From: Zeugodacus cucurbitae
Lineage: Eukaryota; Arthropoda; Insecta; Diptera; Tephritidae
DNA: 64,000 nucleotides
Assembly: GCF_028554725.1 (NCBI RefSeq)
Contig: NC_071667.1
Coordinates: 82,746,001 to 82,810,000 of the forward strand
Direction of reading: 5' to 3'
This document shows, one piece after another, positions 27,082 through 36,960 of this stretch. Under the pieces are notes generated by a model. It ran no database searches. It saw only the letters and a list, made by a program, of their open reading frames with translations, and was not told where the DNA came from. Made by a program: the position numbers and the translations under genes. Position 1 is the stretch's first letter, and the number at the start of each line of letters is the position of its first letter.

Positions 27082-27242
27082 CAAGGTGTGTTCAAAAAAT
27101 AACGGGAATTTTATTTTGTCCAAAAGTCAGATTTTTTTATTCTATATCATATCGAATTGCGACTATTTTGAGTGTGAAAACATTGTTGTATTTGAATTTT
27201 TTCAAAAAACGAAAATTCCCGTTATTTTTTGAACACACCTCG
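27082..27242 (+). mobile_element. Intact-ended mariner MITE (161 bp) retaining the transposase C-terminus
   Basis: This is the best-preserved copy. A TA lies on both sides (27,080-27,081 and 27,243-27,244), and the terminal repeats match almost perfectly over about 30 bp (CAAGGTGTGTTCAAAAAATA at the left, its complement at the right). The core from 27,158 translates as CDYFECEN followed by about 16 further residues, with TGA at 27,230-27,232 inside the right terminal repeat. DYFE is the conserved C-terminal block of mariner transposases, so this is an internal-deletion derivative of a full mariner, probably of the mellifera/capitata type. It has no transposase of its own. Confidence 0.9.
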
Positions 27243-28181
27243 TATTTCTAATAATTGTTCTTATACAACGAATATTGAAAGTATGTATGTAAATTACAAC
27301 TGATTAACTGAAAATATTTTTTAATTGCTCAACTGGTTTAAATTTACACATGCTCACGACGTTTTCAAAGTCATTTACTAAGCTTACTTGCTGCCTAAGC
27401 GTTGCTTTAATAACACTTAATTAAACTTGGCTCACACTTCTGAGCTCATCTTCATTTGTTGTGGCAGCGCATTGACAACCGTCAACAAGTTTTACCGCTA
27501 TAACACCACAAATTCTACTTGATCAGCATTTCACAACTCTTTGAGATTGTGTGTTTCGTTTCGTATGTGTTTCTTTCAAATCCTTTCGCTATTTTTCTGA
27601 ACAGCTTAAAATGTTAATTAGCTGTTTAGTGATTTTCGAGCAAGTGCGCAAGTCGAAGATGCCACCTTTTTTTTGCTGTTGTTGTGACTTGTCAATATCT
27701 TTATTTATTTATTTTTTGGTTTCAATTCACATAACTAAGCTGTTTGGAAACTTGAAACAGGTTGCCATTTTTGTGTATAAATTAATGATCGGTCCGATTT
27801 AATGATCGCATGTTGAATTGCGACTTTGAAAACGAAGATTACGCTGCATAAAGCAGTTAGTAGCATCATTAGTGAGGGGCGTATTTGAATATTAATAGTA
27901 GTCAGAGGGGGTGGGTGCAATAAGAGTGGCGTGAGCTTTGCTCGATTGCTGGTAGTAAACTTAGCAATAAACTTTGTTGTAGTAGAATTAGTGAAGATCA
28001 TTACGCCATATATTTTTAGAGATCTAGAATGTAATAAATAATAATTTCAGTAAGAATCATATTGTATAATAATAATAATAAATGTTAAAAACACTAAGCT
28101 CAAATAAATAATATTTATCATTTATAACGGTATTGTAATTATAGCGTTCATATTAGTCTTTGATTTGAGTCAATCAATACT

Positions 28182-28212
28182 TATCGATACCGATGTCGAT
28201 AATATGTTATCG
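28182..28212. promoter_or_regulatory. CGATA cluster (DREF/BEAF-32-like site), first group
   Basis: TATCGATA at 28,182, CGATA at 28,197 and TATCG at 28,208 give four CGATA half-sites (two overlapping in the palindrome) in about 30 bp. TATCGATA is the DRE core bound by DREF, and clustered CGATA is the BEAF-32 insulator pattern in Drosophila. Binding here is inferred from motif only. Confidence 0.35.
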
Positions 28213-28344
28213 TTACTTTGAAGTTGAAACTATTTCATTTAAAAATCGTTTAAAATATTTCCGAAAGTATATTCATAAAATTCCATATAACTTGAATGTC
28301 TGTTTAAGTTTCTTTTGTCTTCTTTTCATCGTTTTACGAAATGT

Positions 28345-28357
28345 TATCGATATCGAT
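28345..28357. promoter_or_regulatory. Double TATCGATATCGAT site (DREF/BEAF-32-like), second group
   Basis: This is an overlapping double DRE palindrome, about 135 bp from the first group and 2.8 kb before the pasilla leader. Confidence 0.35.
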
Positions 28358-29716
28358 TATTTAATATATGAATGAAATATATGATTTCGAGATTATATGG
28401 CCTTGGATAAGCTTCACTGATTTCATTAGCCCATTTGAAATCAAGTTCTAAAGAATTTCTTATTTTGGTTTGGAGAATAGTAGAAAAAATACAATAACTC
28501 TCTCCATTATTAATCCAAAGCATTTTGTTTGCAAACCGAATTGAAAAACAGCCATTAAATTAAGAGCTTTATCAAAGTGATGGCATTTTCGTGGGCACGA
28601 GTCTTCTTTGTGAAAAGCATTTCACTCATTCCTCATATGTTTCTACGGCCACAAAGCTTTTGTCGCAGTTTCAAAGCAATTTTCTCAAGATTCAAGCGTA
28701 ATTTGTTTTTTTTTTTTCAAATCTTTGTTGAAGTTGCAATCTTCGTTTTTTCGTTTTTCGTGCAAACGCAATATTTTGCTACAAGTTCAACGCTGTCGTT
28801 TGCTATTGTTGTTTTGGTTTGCCGTTTGCAATGGTCAAGGCCAACGCAAAAAGCTATAGCTGATGACGACGTCAGCAGCAGCAGCGAATGAGCAGAATGC
28901 GAGAAATTGTTGACAAATCAAGCGCGAAACGAGCGCACAGCAATAATAAATAAAAGATTAAAAAAAAATTAAATTAATTACAATAAAAGGAATCAATTAA
29001 AATTATCTAAAGAGACGGACCGGTTTAAAGCTTCGCTTAAGAATTCAATAAAATAAATTTGTTTAACTTAATACAAATGTTAATTTAAAAACGCTTGTCT
29101 CATCGCCCGCCAATTTTGAATACGCTCTCACGAATATTTTTTCTTCAACTTTAGTAATTTTTTTCCTCACTATTACAAGTGTATAACTCAAAATCCCAAT
29201 TGACAGCTGTGTATTTATATTTCGAAGAAAACCAGTTTCCAATGACTGCTTTGTTGGTAATTTGCATATGAGCTTTTCTGCTGAAAAAAATAACCACAAA
29301 TTATTTGTGTAAAAAATAAATATTAAATCACCTTCGTGTAATTCTACAGCGTTAGCGCACACGAAATTTGTACAAAATAAAAGCCAAAAGCTTAGAAAAC
29401 GCCCACTGGCATTTAAGTTGAGGCTTGTAATAAGCGCTTTAGTTTTTTTTTTATTTTTTTTTTTACTTCTGAGCCGGAAACAACACATTTTAGTTACTTT
29501 GTTTTCCAGTGTTTAATAGAAGAGCGAGAGTCAGAGATGCTGCGAGCTTGAGTCATGATTTGAAAAGAAAAATATGGTTTTAGAGCCTAAGTTCAACATA
29601 ATTATACTTGTCTATTAATAAAACTTTATTTACATTTTTTCCAAAATTTTACGGAAATATTTGTAATTTTCAATGTACAATTTTTATCCTCTCTGTCTGT
29701 TTAATACTTTAAAAGT

Positions 29717-29750
29717 TATCGATATTTTTATCGAGTTAAAGTCATCGATA
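29717..29750. promoter_or_regulatory. CGATA cluster, third group
   Basis: TATCGATA at 29,717, TATCG at 29,729 and CATCGATA at 29,743 lie within 34 bp. This is the same motif logic as the 28.2-kb groups. Confidence 0.3.
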
Positions 29751-30576
29751 ATTTTCAAATCTATAATATTAGGTCCCAGAACTACTTTAAGTTACGCACT
29801 AACAATATTTTTTTGAAAGTTTAGAATCACTTTCGAAAATGCTCCAAAACATATGGTCCGCAAAACTGCATTAACAATACACGCTCATAACGGGACTGGT
29901 GCTCCATTCATTGGCATGAAACATTTTCAAAATTTCAACTTAGGTTTTCAGCTTTTTGTGTTTGCTTGTTGTTGTAAATACATACATACATACATACATA
30001 CATACGTATAACTCGAAATAACTTTCATTATAAAGCATTTAGAATAAGATGAAATATGTTATAGAAACTTTGTGTTTCAGAAAGTTTTTTGATTCAGAAT
30101 TAAAGAACTATTTGAAATATCTCTAAGTATGCTATGCAGAAAAAAATCATTGTACAGAAATTAATAATTTCTTGTTAAAACCCGTTATTTGAAACCCTTA
30201 GAATGAATATTCTACTTCAAAGCTTACAAAAACAGTCATTCTTAGTTTTTCTTACTATTAATTAGAAGCGAAAGTAAATATTTATAAATAGAGAACCCAA
30301 AATAGTTCATTGGAATCCTTTTCGTTGTCTCTCAATATACTAACTTCGAAAAAATTTTAGCAAAGTCTGCTCTTCGGATTTCCGTTAGAAAAAAATTTAA
30401 AGTAATGTTTAAAAAACAAATAAAGTAATTAAAAAATATAATTTTTCAAATTTATCTTAATATTTCTCTTTCACTCGATCGGAAGTCCAACATTTTTGCG
30501 CTTATTCATGACAAGATCTTATTCAGTAACTCTCTGTATCTCTCTTTCTATCTCCATGTGTGTCTATCGCTTAACC

Positions 30577-30609
30577 GCTCTCTCTCTCTCTCTGTCTCTC
30601 TCTCTCTCT
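30577..30609 (+). repeat. (CT)n microsatellite
   Basis: CTCTCTCTCTCTCTCTG is followed by more CT units. Equivalent GAGA-type tracts can bind GAGA factor in flies, but nothing beyond the repeat supports that here. Confidence 0.9.
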
Positions 30610-31020
30610 AGTTGTCTGTGCATAAGTATGTGAATATATATTTAGTCAGCTTTGTCCATCAAGTCATCTAATCGATAAATCAATCGACTTGCTGTTTAGT
30701 GTGTTCGGCTTGTTTTTTTTTGTTGTTTACTTACAGCCTCTTTTCAGCTCATTGTAAAAATAAAAATTATTCGATTATCGAATATGTTTACCATTAATCG
30801 TATTATATTACATAATTACATATTTACTTACATATATATGGATATTCGTGCGAAAAAAAATCGATAAATCGCTAGCGATTTATGACTATTAAATGTTGTC
30901 GTGTATTCAATTGTTATTCTTATTATTGTTATTATTATTATGCTGCATTTATTCATAAATATTTTTTCTTTTTTTCTTTTTTCATACAAACAAAAATCAA
31001 ATAATCGAATCGCACATTCA

Positions 31021-31065
31021 ATTCCACCACCAAAACCACCACTACCACCACAACCACCACCACCA

Positions 31066-31101
<36 letters not shown>

Positions 31102-31150
31102 TGTACTACTATAACTACTACTACTACCACCAACTACCACCACCACCACA
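31021..31150 (+). repeat. CCA/CAC and ACT trinucleotide tract
   Basis: This is a compound trinucleotide repeat (CCACCA, then about 12 ACT units, then CCACCA) just upstream of the pasilla leader. It would read as Pro/Leu or Ser/Val runs depending on frame, but it has no start context and is not treated as coding. Confidence 0.9.
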
Positions 31151-32264
31151 TTCAAAATAAAGGACCAAATAAAAGCATCCCATAAACGTTTGCGTGTTGC
31201 ATTTGCTTTGAGCGACGACCAATTCATCAAGATCACACAAGATCAAAAGTAGTAAAGAAAAGTGCTCAGTGAACGTCACAGCCACCAAACAAATCAACCA
31301 TCACAACAAAGTCACATCAGACCTAAAGTCTAAATTATATCCAAGTCCAAGTGCATCCGAGTTCGTGCTGTTAGTGAAAACAAAAGCATAAAAAGCGCAC
31401 AGGTCGGAATAACGGTGTGAGATACGAATCAAAAACGTTACAGCAAAAAGTAAATAAAGAAAATAGAAAAAAGCTCATAAGCTCATAACGCTCGAAATAC
31501 AAGAGTATCTAAAGCCGATCTGAACGATCTGCACGTTAATTAGACGCATTGACTGCATTGAATCGTCTCGCATCGCATCGACTTGATTCGATAACCAAAC
31601 AAAGCAAAAATCACATCGTCTCGCATTTGCATCTCTCTGCATCCACAAAAAATTGCTTCAAGTAGCAAACAATCATCATTGCGACACCAACACATTGGGC
31701 AGGCAAAGGGGCGATTAATTAGAAAAAAAAACTGAAAACAAAAATCCCTCACTCACTCACAAGCAGCTCATATGCGCTTACGAAGCAAAAGCGAGTTTTA
31801 AAACACAACTTTAGGTGCGAGAGAAGAGAGAAAGAGCGCAAGCTTTGGAATAATTGAAAAAAAAAAATAAGAAAAAACAAAACAGTCAAGCAGTCAAAGC
31901 TGAGATCGAGCGTGTAAGGAGCGTGTAGAAGTAAAGTCAAAGTCAGTCAGAGCAGATCGTGCCATAGCAAGATCGTACGCAGTACCACAAAGGTATACAT
32001 TATACGAGCAGTGAATAGAAAAGTTGGAAAACCAATAATCACAACAAACACCTCAGTTCAATAACAAAAGCAAAAAAAAAAATATATTGCACGTGCTGAA
32101 CAATTGCCAAGCTAAATTACTAGGCAAAGCAAAATAAGCCATTAAGACAAAGCTAACCGTAATAAGCAGTAACCAAAACCAAAACCAAACCGAAACCACC
32201 ACACTCACATACCAAATCATACCAAGAGCAGTTAGTAGTGCGAGTAGTAAAAATTCAGGTTAAA
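31110..32264 (+). other. ps: Probable long 5' leader (5' UTR) of pasilla, nearly ATG-free
   Basis: This A/C-rich stretch leads directly into the pasilla start codon. Reading the + strand from about 31,105 to 32,264 I find a single ATG (31,772), whereas unselected DNA of this length would hold many. Such depletion is what a scanned leader looks like. There is no convincing polypyrimidine-AG acceptor inside it, so it is probably one uninterrupted exon with the coding start at its 3' end. The 5' boundary is a guess, set where ATGs become rare, just downstream of a CAC/TAC trinucleotide tract. No clear TATA box or initiator was pinned down; AATAAAAGC at about 31,166 and CTCAGTG at about 31,266 are weak candidates. 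Confidence 0.6.
31772..31801 (+). other. Short upstream ORF in the pasilla leader
   Basis: This is the only ATG in roughly 1.1 kb of leader. It opens a frame of nine codons (MRLRSKSEF) and stops at TAA. The context (CATATGC) is weak, so most ribosomes would be expected to scan past it. It lies about 460 nt before the main start, which would permit reinitiation. Whether it is translated is unknown. Confidence 0.4.
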
Positions 32265-32382
32265 ATGGCCGAAGACGCAGCTATGGAAACATGCCCAAGC
32301 CCCGAAATCGGCGATTCTAGAAAAAGGCCACTAGATTCCGATCCGGAAAATGAACAAACCAAACGCTCACATTTCAGTTCCG
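32265..32382 (+). CDS. ps: First coding exon of pasilla (Nova-family KH RNA-binding splicing regulator), partial gene
   Basis: This exon encodes 39 residues plus the first base of a split glycine codon. The peptide starts MAEDAAMETCPSPEIG. Residues 17-24 read DSRKRPLD and residues 32-37 read TKRSHF, which is the N-terminal signature of the Nova/pasilla family (fly pasilla and vertebrate Nova1/2), where the basic clusters act as a nuclear localisation signal. The ATG at 32,265 has a good fly context (AAAATGG) and no other in-frame ATG precedes it. The exon ends at CCG|GTAAGT, a strong donor in phase 1, which fits a next exon completing Gly and continuing towards KH1. Known family role: a nuclear RNA-binding protein with KH domains that bind YCAY clusters and control alternative splicing. 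No KH exon was found downstream in the window, so the rest lies beyond 64,000. Identity rests on family recall, without a database search. Confidence 0.9.
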
Positions 32383-32529
32383 GTAAGTCTCTTCTTATAA
32401 ATTGCCTCTATCATTTACAAAAATCACCAAAAAAACAAAAAAAATATACTAAAGAAAACCAAGTTAGACTATAAAAGAGTTAACAAAAACGTACGTCAAA
32501 GTTAGGAAAACCCATAAACAATTATACCT

Positions 32530-32562
32530 GTCTCTCTCTTTCACTCTCTCTCTCTCTCTCAG
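32530..32562 (+). repeat. (TC)n tract ending in CAG inside the pasilla intron
   Basis: A CT-rich run ends TCTCTCTCAG|TTACTC, about 150 nt past the pasilla exon-1 donor. It has the look of a strong 3' splice site but is followed by no recognisable exon. It may be only a microsatellite. Confidence 0.7.
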
Positions 32563-35551
32563 TTACTCACTATAAGGTTTACTACAAACATTTGTTACTC
32601 AGCATTCTTGCGCTCTTGTCTGCTCCTTGTTTTCACATGTAAACTCATCTTCTCTCTCGCTTTTATTATCTATCCTTTTCTCTCAACTTGTTCAATATGT
32701 TTTGTCAACAAAGTGTGCGCTCCACACGCTCTCTGCGTAATTGTACTTAATTGATACGTGGAGTTTGCCATATAAATCAGCTTAATGTAGTTAATGTTTT
32801 TTAACTTCTCAGCAAACATACTATACTTCTTCCATATATGTATGTCTATCTACATATATGTGTTGCATTCACACGCCTCATTATAGTGCACTCATAATAA
32901 ATAGCGCGCTCTCTTTCAAACATTCATAGCATTGCATTATAAACAAAACAATTCGTCGCTCAATAAGAGATGGGCTCTCAAAAGAGAACGTTCTCTAGGA
33001 TTTTAGTTTTAAATACAAAAAAATATGAAATAATTTAACGGTGTATTCTTGAACAAAATTATTTAAGTACTCAGATTTTCGTCTGTTTGCTTTACCGTTA
33101 TAGTGCTCAGGAACCATACGTTATACGTTGTTAGGTTCTTGTTTCACATGTGATTTGTGTTTCAAGTGAGTCTTGAGCCTCTCCAGTCTTGTTTCTTATA
33201 TTTATGATATTCCATAAATTAAGATTTATTCGAAGTGCTTAATCCTAAAGCTTTTTAATTAAAAAGTGAGGTTATTTTTTTTGACAAAACCTTAATAGCA
33301 GATGTAAATAATTAATTACATAATTTAACGCTTAATGAAGCCAATGTGATCTTCAAATATGCATTCGTTAGTCGTCGTATTTACAGCTATACCACATAGG
33401 GAACTTTCTTTAAGTAGAAATTATATTTTATTAACCTAAAATATGTGTCTGTCTTACATATATAATATATAATATACAAAATGCTTTCTTTGTTTAAACT
33501 ATTATTGCTTTGTAAATAAGATTTTGTGCGAACTGAAGATACTCGTTTAACATATGTAAATTGCCTTGTTTTCACTGTGATTACTATATACTATAAGTGA
33601 GTAAATGATTTTGTGTTGTACGCTTAATCACGTACTAAAGAATAGTGCTTCTTTAAAGTACTCACTACGAAATTAGCTGTGTTAACCTCATAGACAATTC
33701 CACAAACAAGTGGTGAAGTGCTCAGCGAATACTGCAGTTAATAAAGTTTAACCTTTTTTTTCGATTTCATTTTTTTGATTTAAGGCTGCAGTGTGTCCAC
33801 ATTTCTTTGGTGGCCTGCAAATACAGCTCTGTGCCTCTCTGCATGATATACGCAATGGAGGCTAAGCATGATTTTTTGTAGTTTCTTTGGCCTCTCTGCC
33901 CTACTTGTATTTAGTTGACCAGTGGCTGGCATAATACATTGGTTGCCAAATTTAATGTTAATTGTGCGTAACTTTATGCGATAGCTACAAAAATATTATT
34001 TATTTCAGTGGTTTGAGGGGGTATTGCCATGACATATACATATATAGAGTTGCCAGAATTATCAGTTTTTAAACAGTAGCAATTCCAGTTTTCTACTTTT
34101 TCCTCATTCTCTCTAGTACTGCTATTCGTTGATAGCGACTAGTACTACACCGAGTTGAACTAGTCTGTTTGTTCACTGTTTCAACGAATTGTACAGTATG
34201 AAATCTGATTACTAAAACATAAGTATATATAATAATATACAAATATATGTATGTAATAAACAGCATTTTTTTACTGACTGCCACTCGGCGTTCTTCAAAG
34301 TCAACTACATACAACACGCTCGTCAACAATGATGATAATATATTCCAATGTTGCCATATAGTATTTAACAACTAGTAGTGAGCAATTAAAAACAATAAAT
34401 ATTTGAAGGCATCACACATGTAAGCAATTGAAAATGGAGGCAACAGAATAATTAAGCACGAATGCAATGTGGAAAGGGCGCGATACTCGGTATGGTGAAG
34501 CGCAATAAAAAGGGGAGGATATTTTGTACATGTACTGTTGCAAGCTAAATAATACTGTAGGTCATTCAAACAATATACATAATTTGTAGCAACAACAAAT
34601 TTTTGTACAATAAAATTACTGCAATTTGAAATAAGTACTCTCAACAGCAACGTAATTACTTTTTTGAAGAACTTTTTTTTGAACTTCATATGATTAAAAG
34701 TAACAAAATAAATTATTAAAAATTCATAAAAATTTCTGGGTCAGTCAGTTGCGTGTTAATAATATTGAAATTTCCACGCATTTACTCCTACATTCGTGAC
34801 ATGACTTAGTGCAGTTAGTGCTGCCACATTTTTCTACATTTGTAGTACATTTATAATATTTATAATTTCAAATATGTCATGTGTTGCTTATTACCATCAT
34901 ATCCATAGCCCCGCAGCCAGAACAGTTACAAGTACATATATGTCAGGTGTGTTGTGTGACCCAAACACCTGTCACCCCATATTTCACGTGTTTTTTTGTG
35001 CTGCCATTGTTGTCACGAAAAGTGCTGGCACTCAACATATTCCATTCTATTCTATGCTACTTTTGTTTTCTTCTAGTTTTTCACCTTATCTCACTCGCTG
35101 TGCCTCAAAAGCTTAAGTTGCTCTGGTGCCATAGAAAAGTGTATGAAGTGGACACTCTTCTCCGTTGTGGTTACAGCTTTTCAGTTATTTTTGGGTGAAG
35201 ATGATGCATGGTTCAAGTGTTGAAAGTGAGATTGCTATTGTATGCGTTGAAGGGATATAAATTTAGATTTGGATTTGAATAACTAAAAATTGCAAGAAAA
35301 GTCGCTGAAAATCTTTCTTTAGTAGCTTTATATTGTATATTACTGCGATAATGTTGAGAGCGAGAACAATTTCTTGAAATCCGAATAATCACAGCCAACT
35401 TCGCATGAAATTAGCGAATTTAAAAAATTTAGGGTGAATCGTTCATATCAGTGGACCCAGAGAACAGTCAAAAATGACTCCAAAATGAATTGATGGAATG
35501 AGTTGGCTTCAAATTTTCTCACAATTGAGTTAAGATCATATATTATCTCTG

Positions 35552-35572
35552 TCTCTCTCTCTCTCTCTCCCC
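35552..35572 (+). repeat. (TC)n microsatellite
   Basis: A short run of TC units inside the intron. Confidence 0.8.
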
Positions 35573-35970
35573 TGGTCTTCCAAATATGAGAGACTCTTCT
35601 CTATATACTATGCATCCACCTCTGATTTAACTTATAGAAATAAATAATTTGCATTAAATTTATTTATTATTTTTCTATGAAAATAATTGCATACAATTAA
35701 AATAAGTTAGTACGTGCTCAATGCCGGTTAACAATTTTTAATTAACGATAATAAAATAATAATGAGTAATTAAAACGAGACGCTAACAAGGCAAACGAGA
35801 CTTCATTTTTATTTCTTTTTACATTTTTTCATGATTTCGTTGTATGACGATTATTTTCAAATCAAATGAAGTGGCAGCACACATTACTATAAAAAAAGCT
35901 GACACACACTCTCAAGTCAACATTACACCTGTCATGCACTTATTGAGCATTTAGCAAACGTGTGATTGAA

Positions 35971-36040
35971 TGACCCATTGGCTGACTAACCAACTGACTG
36001 CCTGATTGACCCATTGACTGACTGACTGAGTGCCTGTTGG
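35971..36040 (+). repeat. 36-bp tandem repeat, two units, GACT-rich
   Basis: TGACCCATTGGCTGACT at 35,971 recurs as TGACCCATTGACTGACT at 36,007, with further GACTGACT units between and after. Confidence 0.75.
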
Positions 36041-36620
36041 ACTGAAGCACCGCGCTGTCACGCCAGCGTTTTGCTGTTGCTCATTTAAATAAATTTTGTT
36101 ACAATAATCGCATTTATTGTCTGCCTCCTCACAGCGCCGTTTCGACGCGATTAGCTGTTTTGCGCTGGATTATCAGCGCTTCGTGGCTATTTTTAAGTCC
36201 ATTGCATATATATTTTTACACATAAATGTATTTATGTGTGCGTTTAATGAGCTAATTTTTATGTGTATTGCCGATTAGTAGTCCGGTGTTGCTACTGCAT
36301 ACGTATCCACGAAAATAATGAATGACCCTGTGGGAAAAGGGAGACATCAAGCTACGAATTGGGATATACATATATATTATTTTTGTTGACAAATCGTTGA
36401 TGTCAGAAGAAGAAGACTCATGTAATCTATACTGTTTTTTGAAAATTATCTTAAAAAATTTACAGTTATGTATTTGCTTTATTAAAAGCAAATTTTTCAT
36501 TGTTATGTTATAAAATACTTTCAGTTATGACTAAGGGAGGTTCTATATTTCTTAATATTTACTTAATTACGTGCTTTGATTGCCCATAGTAATTTCTATA
36601 AGAATACTGAATTTCTATTT

Positions 36621-36960
36621 TCATACACTGGAAAAAGTTTTATAAAGAAATCAAACTTTAAATAATGACATAAAAAAGTTAATAATATAAAAGAGCCAAA
36701 AACTATGAAATGCTTAAATTTTGCCAAAAAATAAAAAAAATGTATATCATAAAATATTTCTACACTGAAAAAATTTATTAAAAAAGTAAAACAAAAAAAA
36801 AAATTCTAGCAAAATAAACACAAATTTTATAAAATCTATTTTGTTCATACACTGAAATTTTTAATTTAAAAACTTTAAATAATTTAAATAAAAAAGTTAT
36901 ATTAAAAATAAGAAAAATTCCATTCAAAATTCATGAAATGCTTAAATTTAAGCAAAAAAA
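36621..36960 (+). repeat. AT-rich direct repeat, two units about 224 bp apart
   Basis: TCATACACTG at 36,621 and 36,845 each begins a block that goes through AACTTTAAATAAT and ends in ATGAAATGCTTAAATTT. A third partial TACACTGAAAA lies at about 36,760. This is a degenerate, non-coding duplication. Confidence 0.65.

Larger units (their letters stand above)
27243..31020. other. Gene-free upstream flank of pasilla with CGATA clusters
   Basis: It holds the CGATA/TATCGATA clusters, further ATCGAT(A/T)-type sites near 30,670-30,870, a CATA tract at about 29,980 and the CT repeat. No coding exon is seen. Confidence 0.5.

Noticed and set aside
30828..31185. Ser/Gly-rich and Pro/Leu-rich frames around the CCA/ACT tract
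   Set aside because: They result from the trinucleotide repeat. The region lies at the edge of the pasilla leader and has no supported start.
32238..32264. In-frame GTG-initiated extension upstream of the pasilla ATG
   Set aside because: GTG is not a normal eukaryotic start. The ATG at 32,265 has a good context and matches the known N-terminus.
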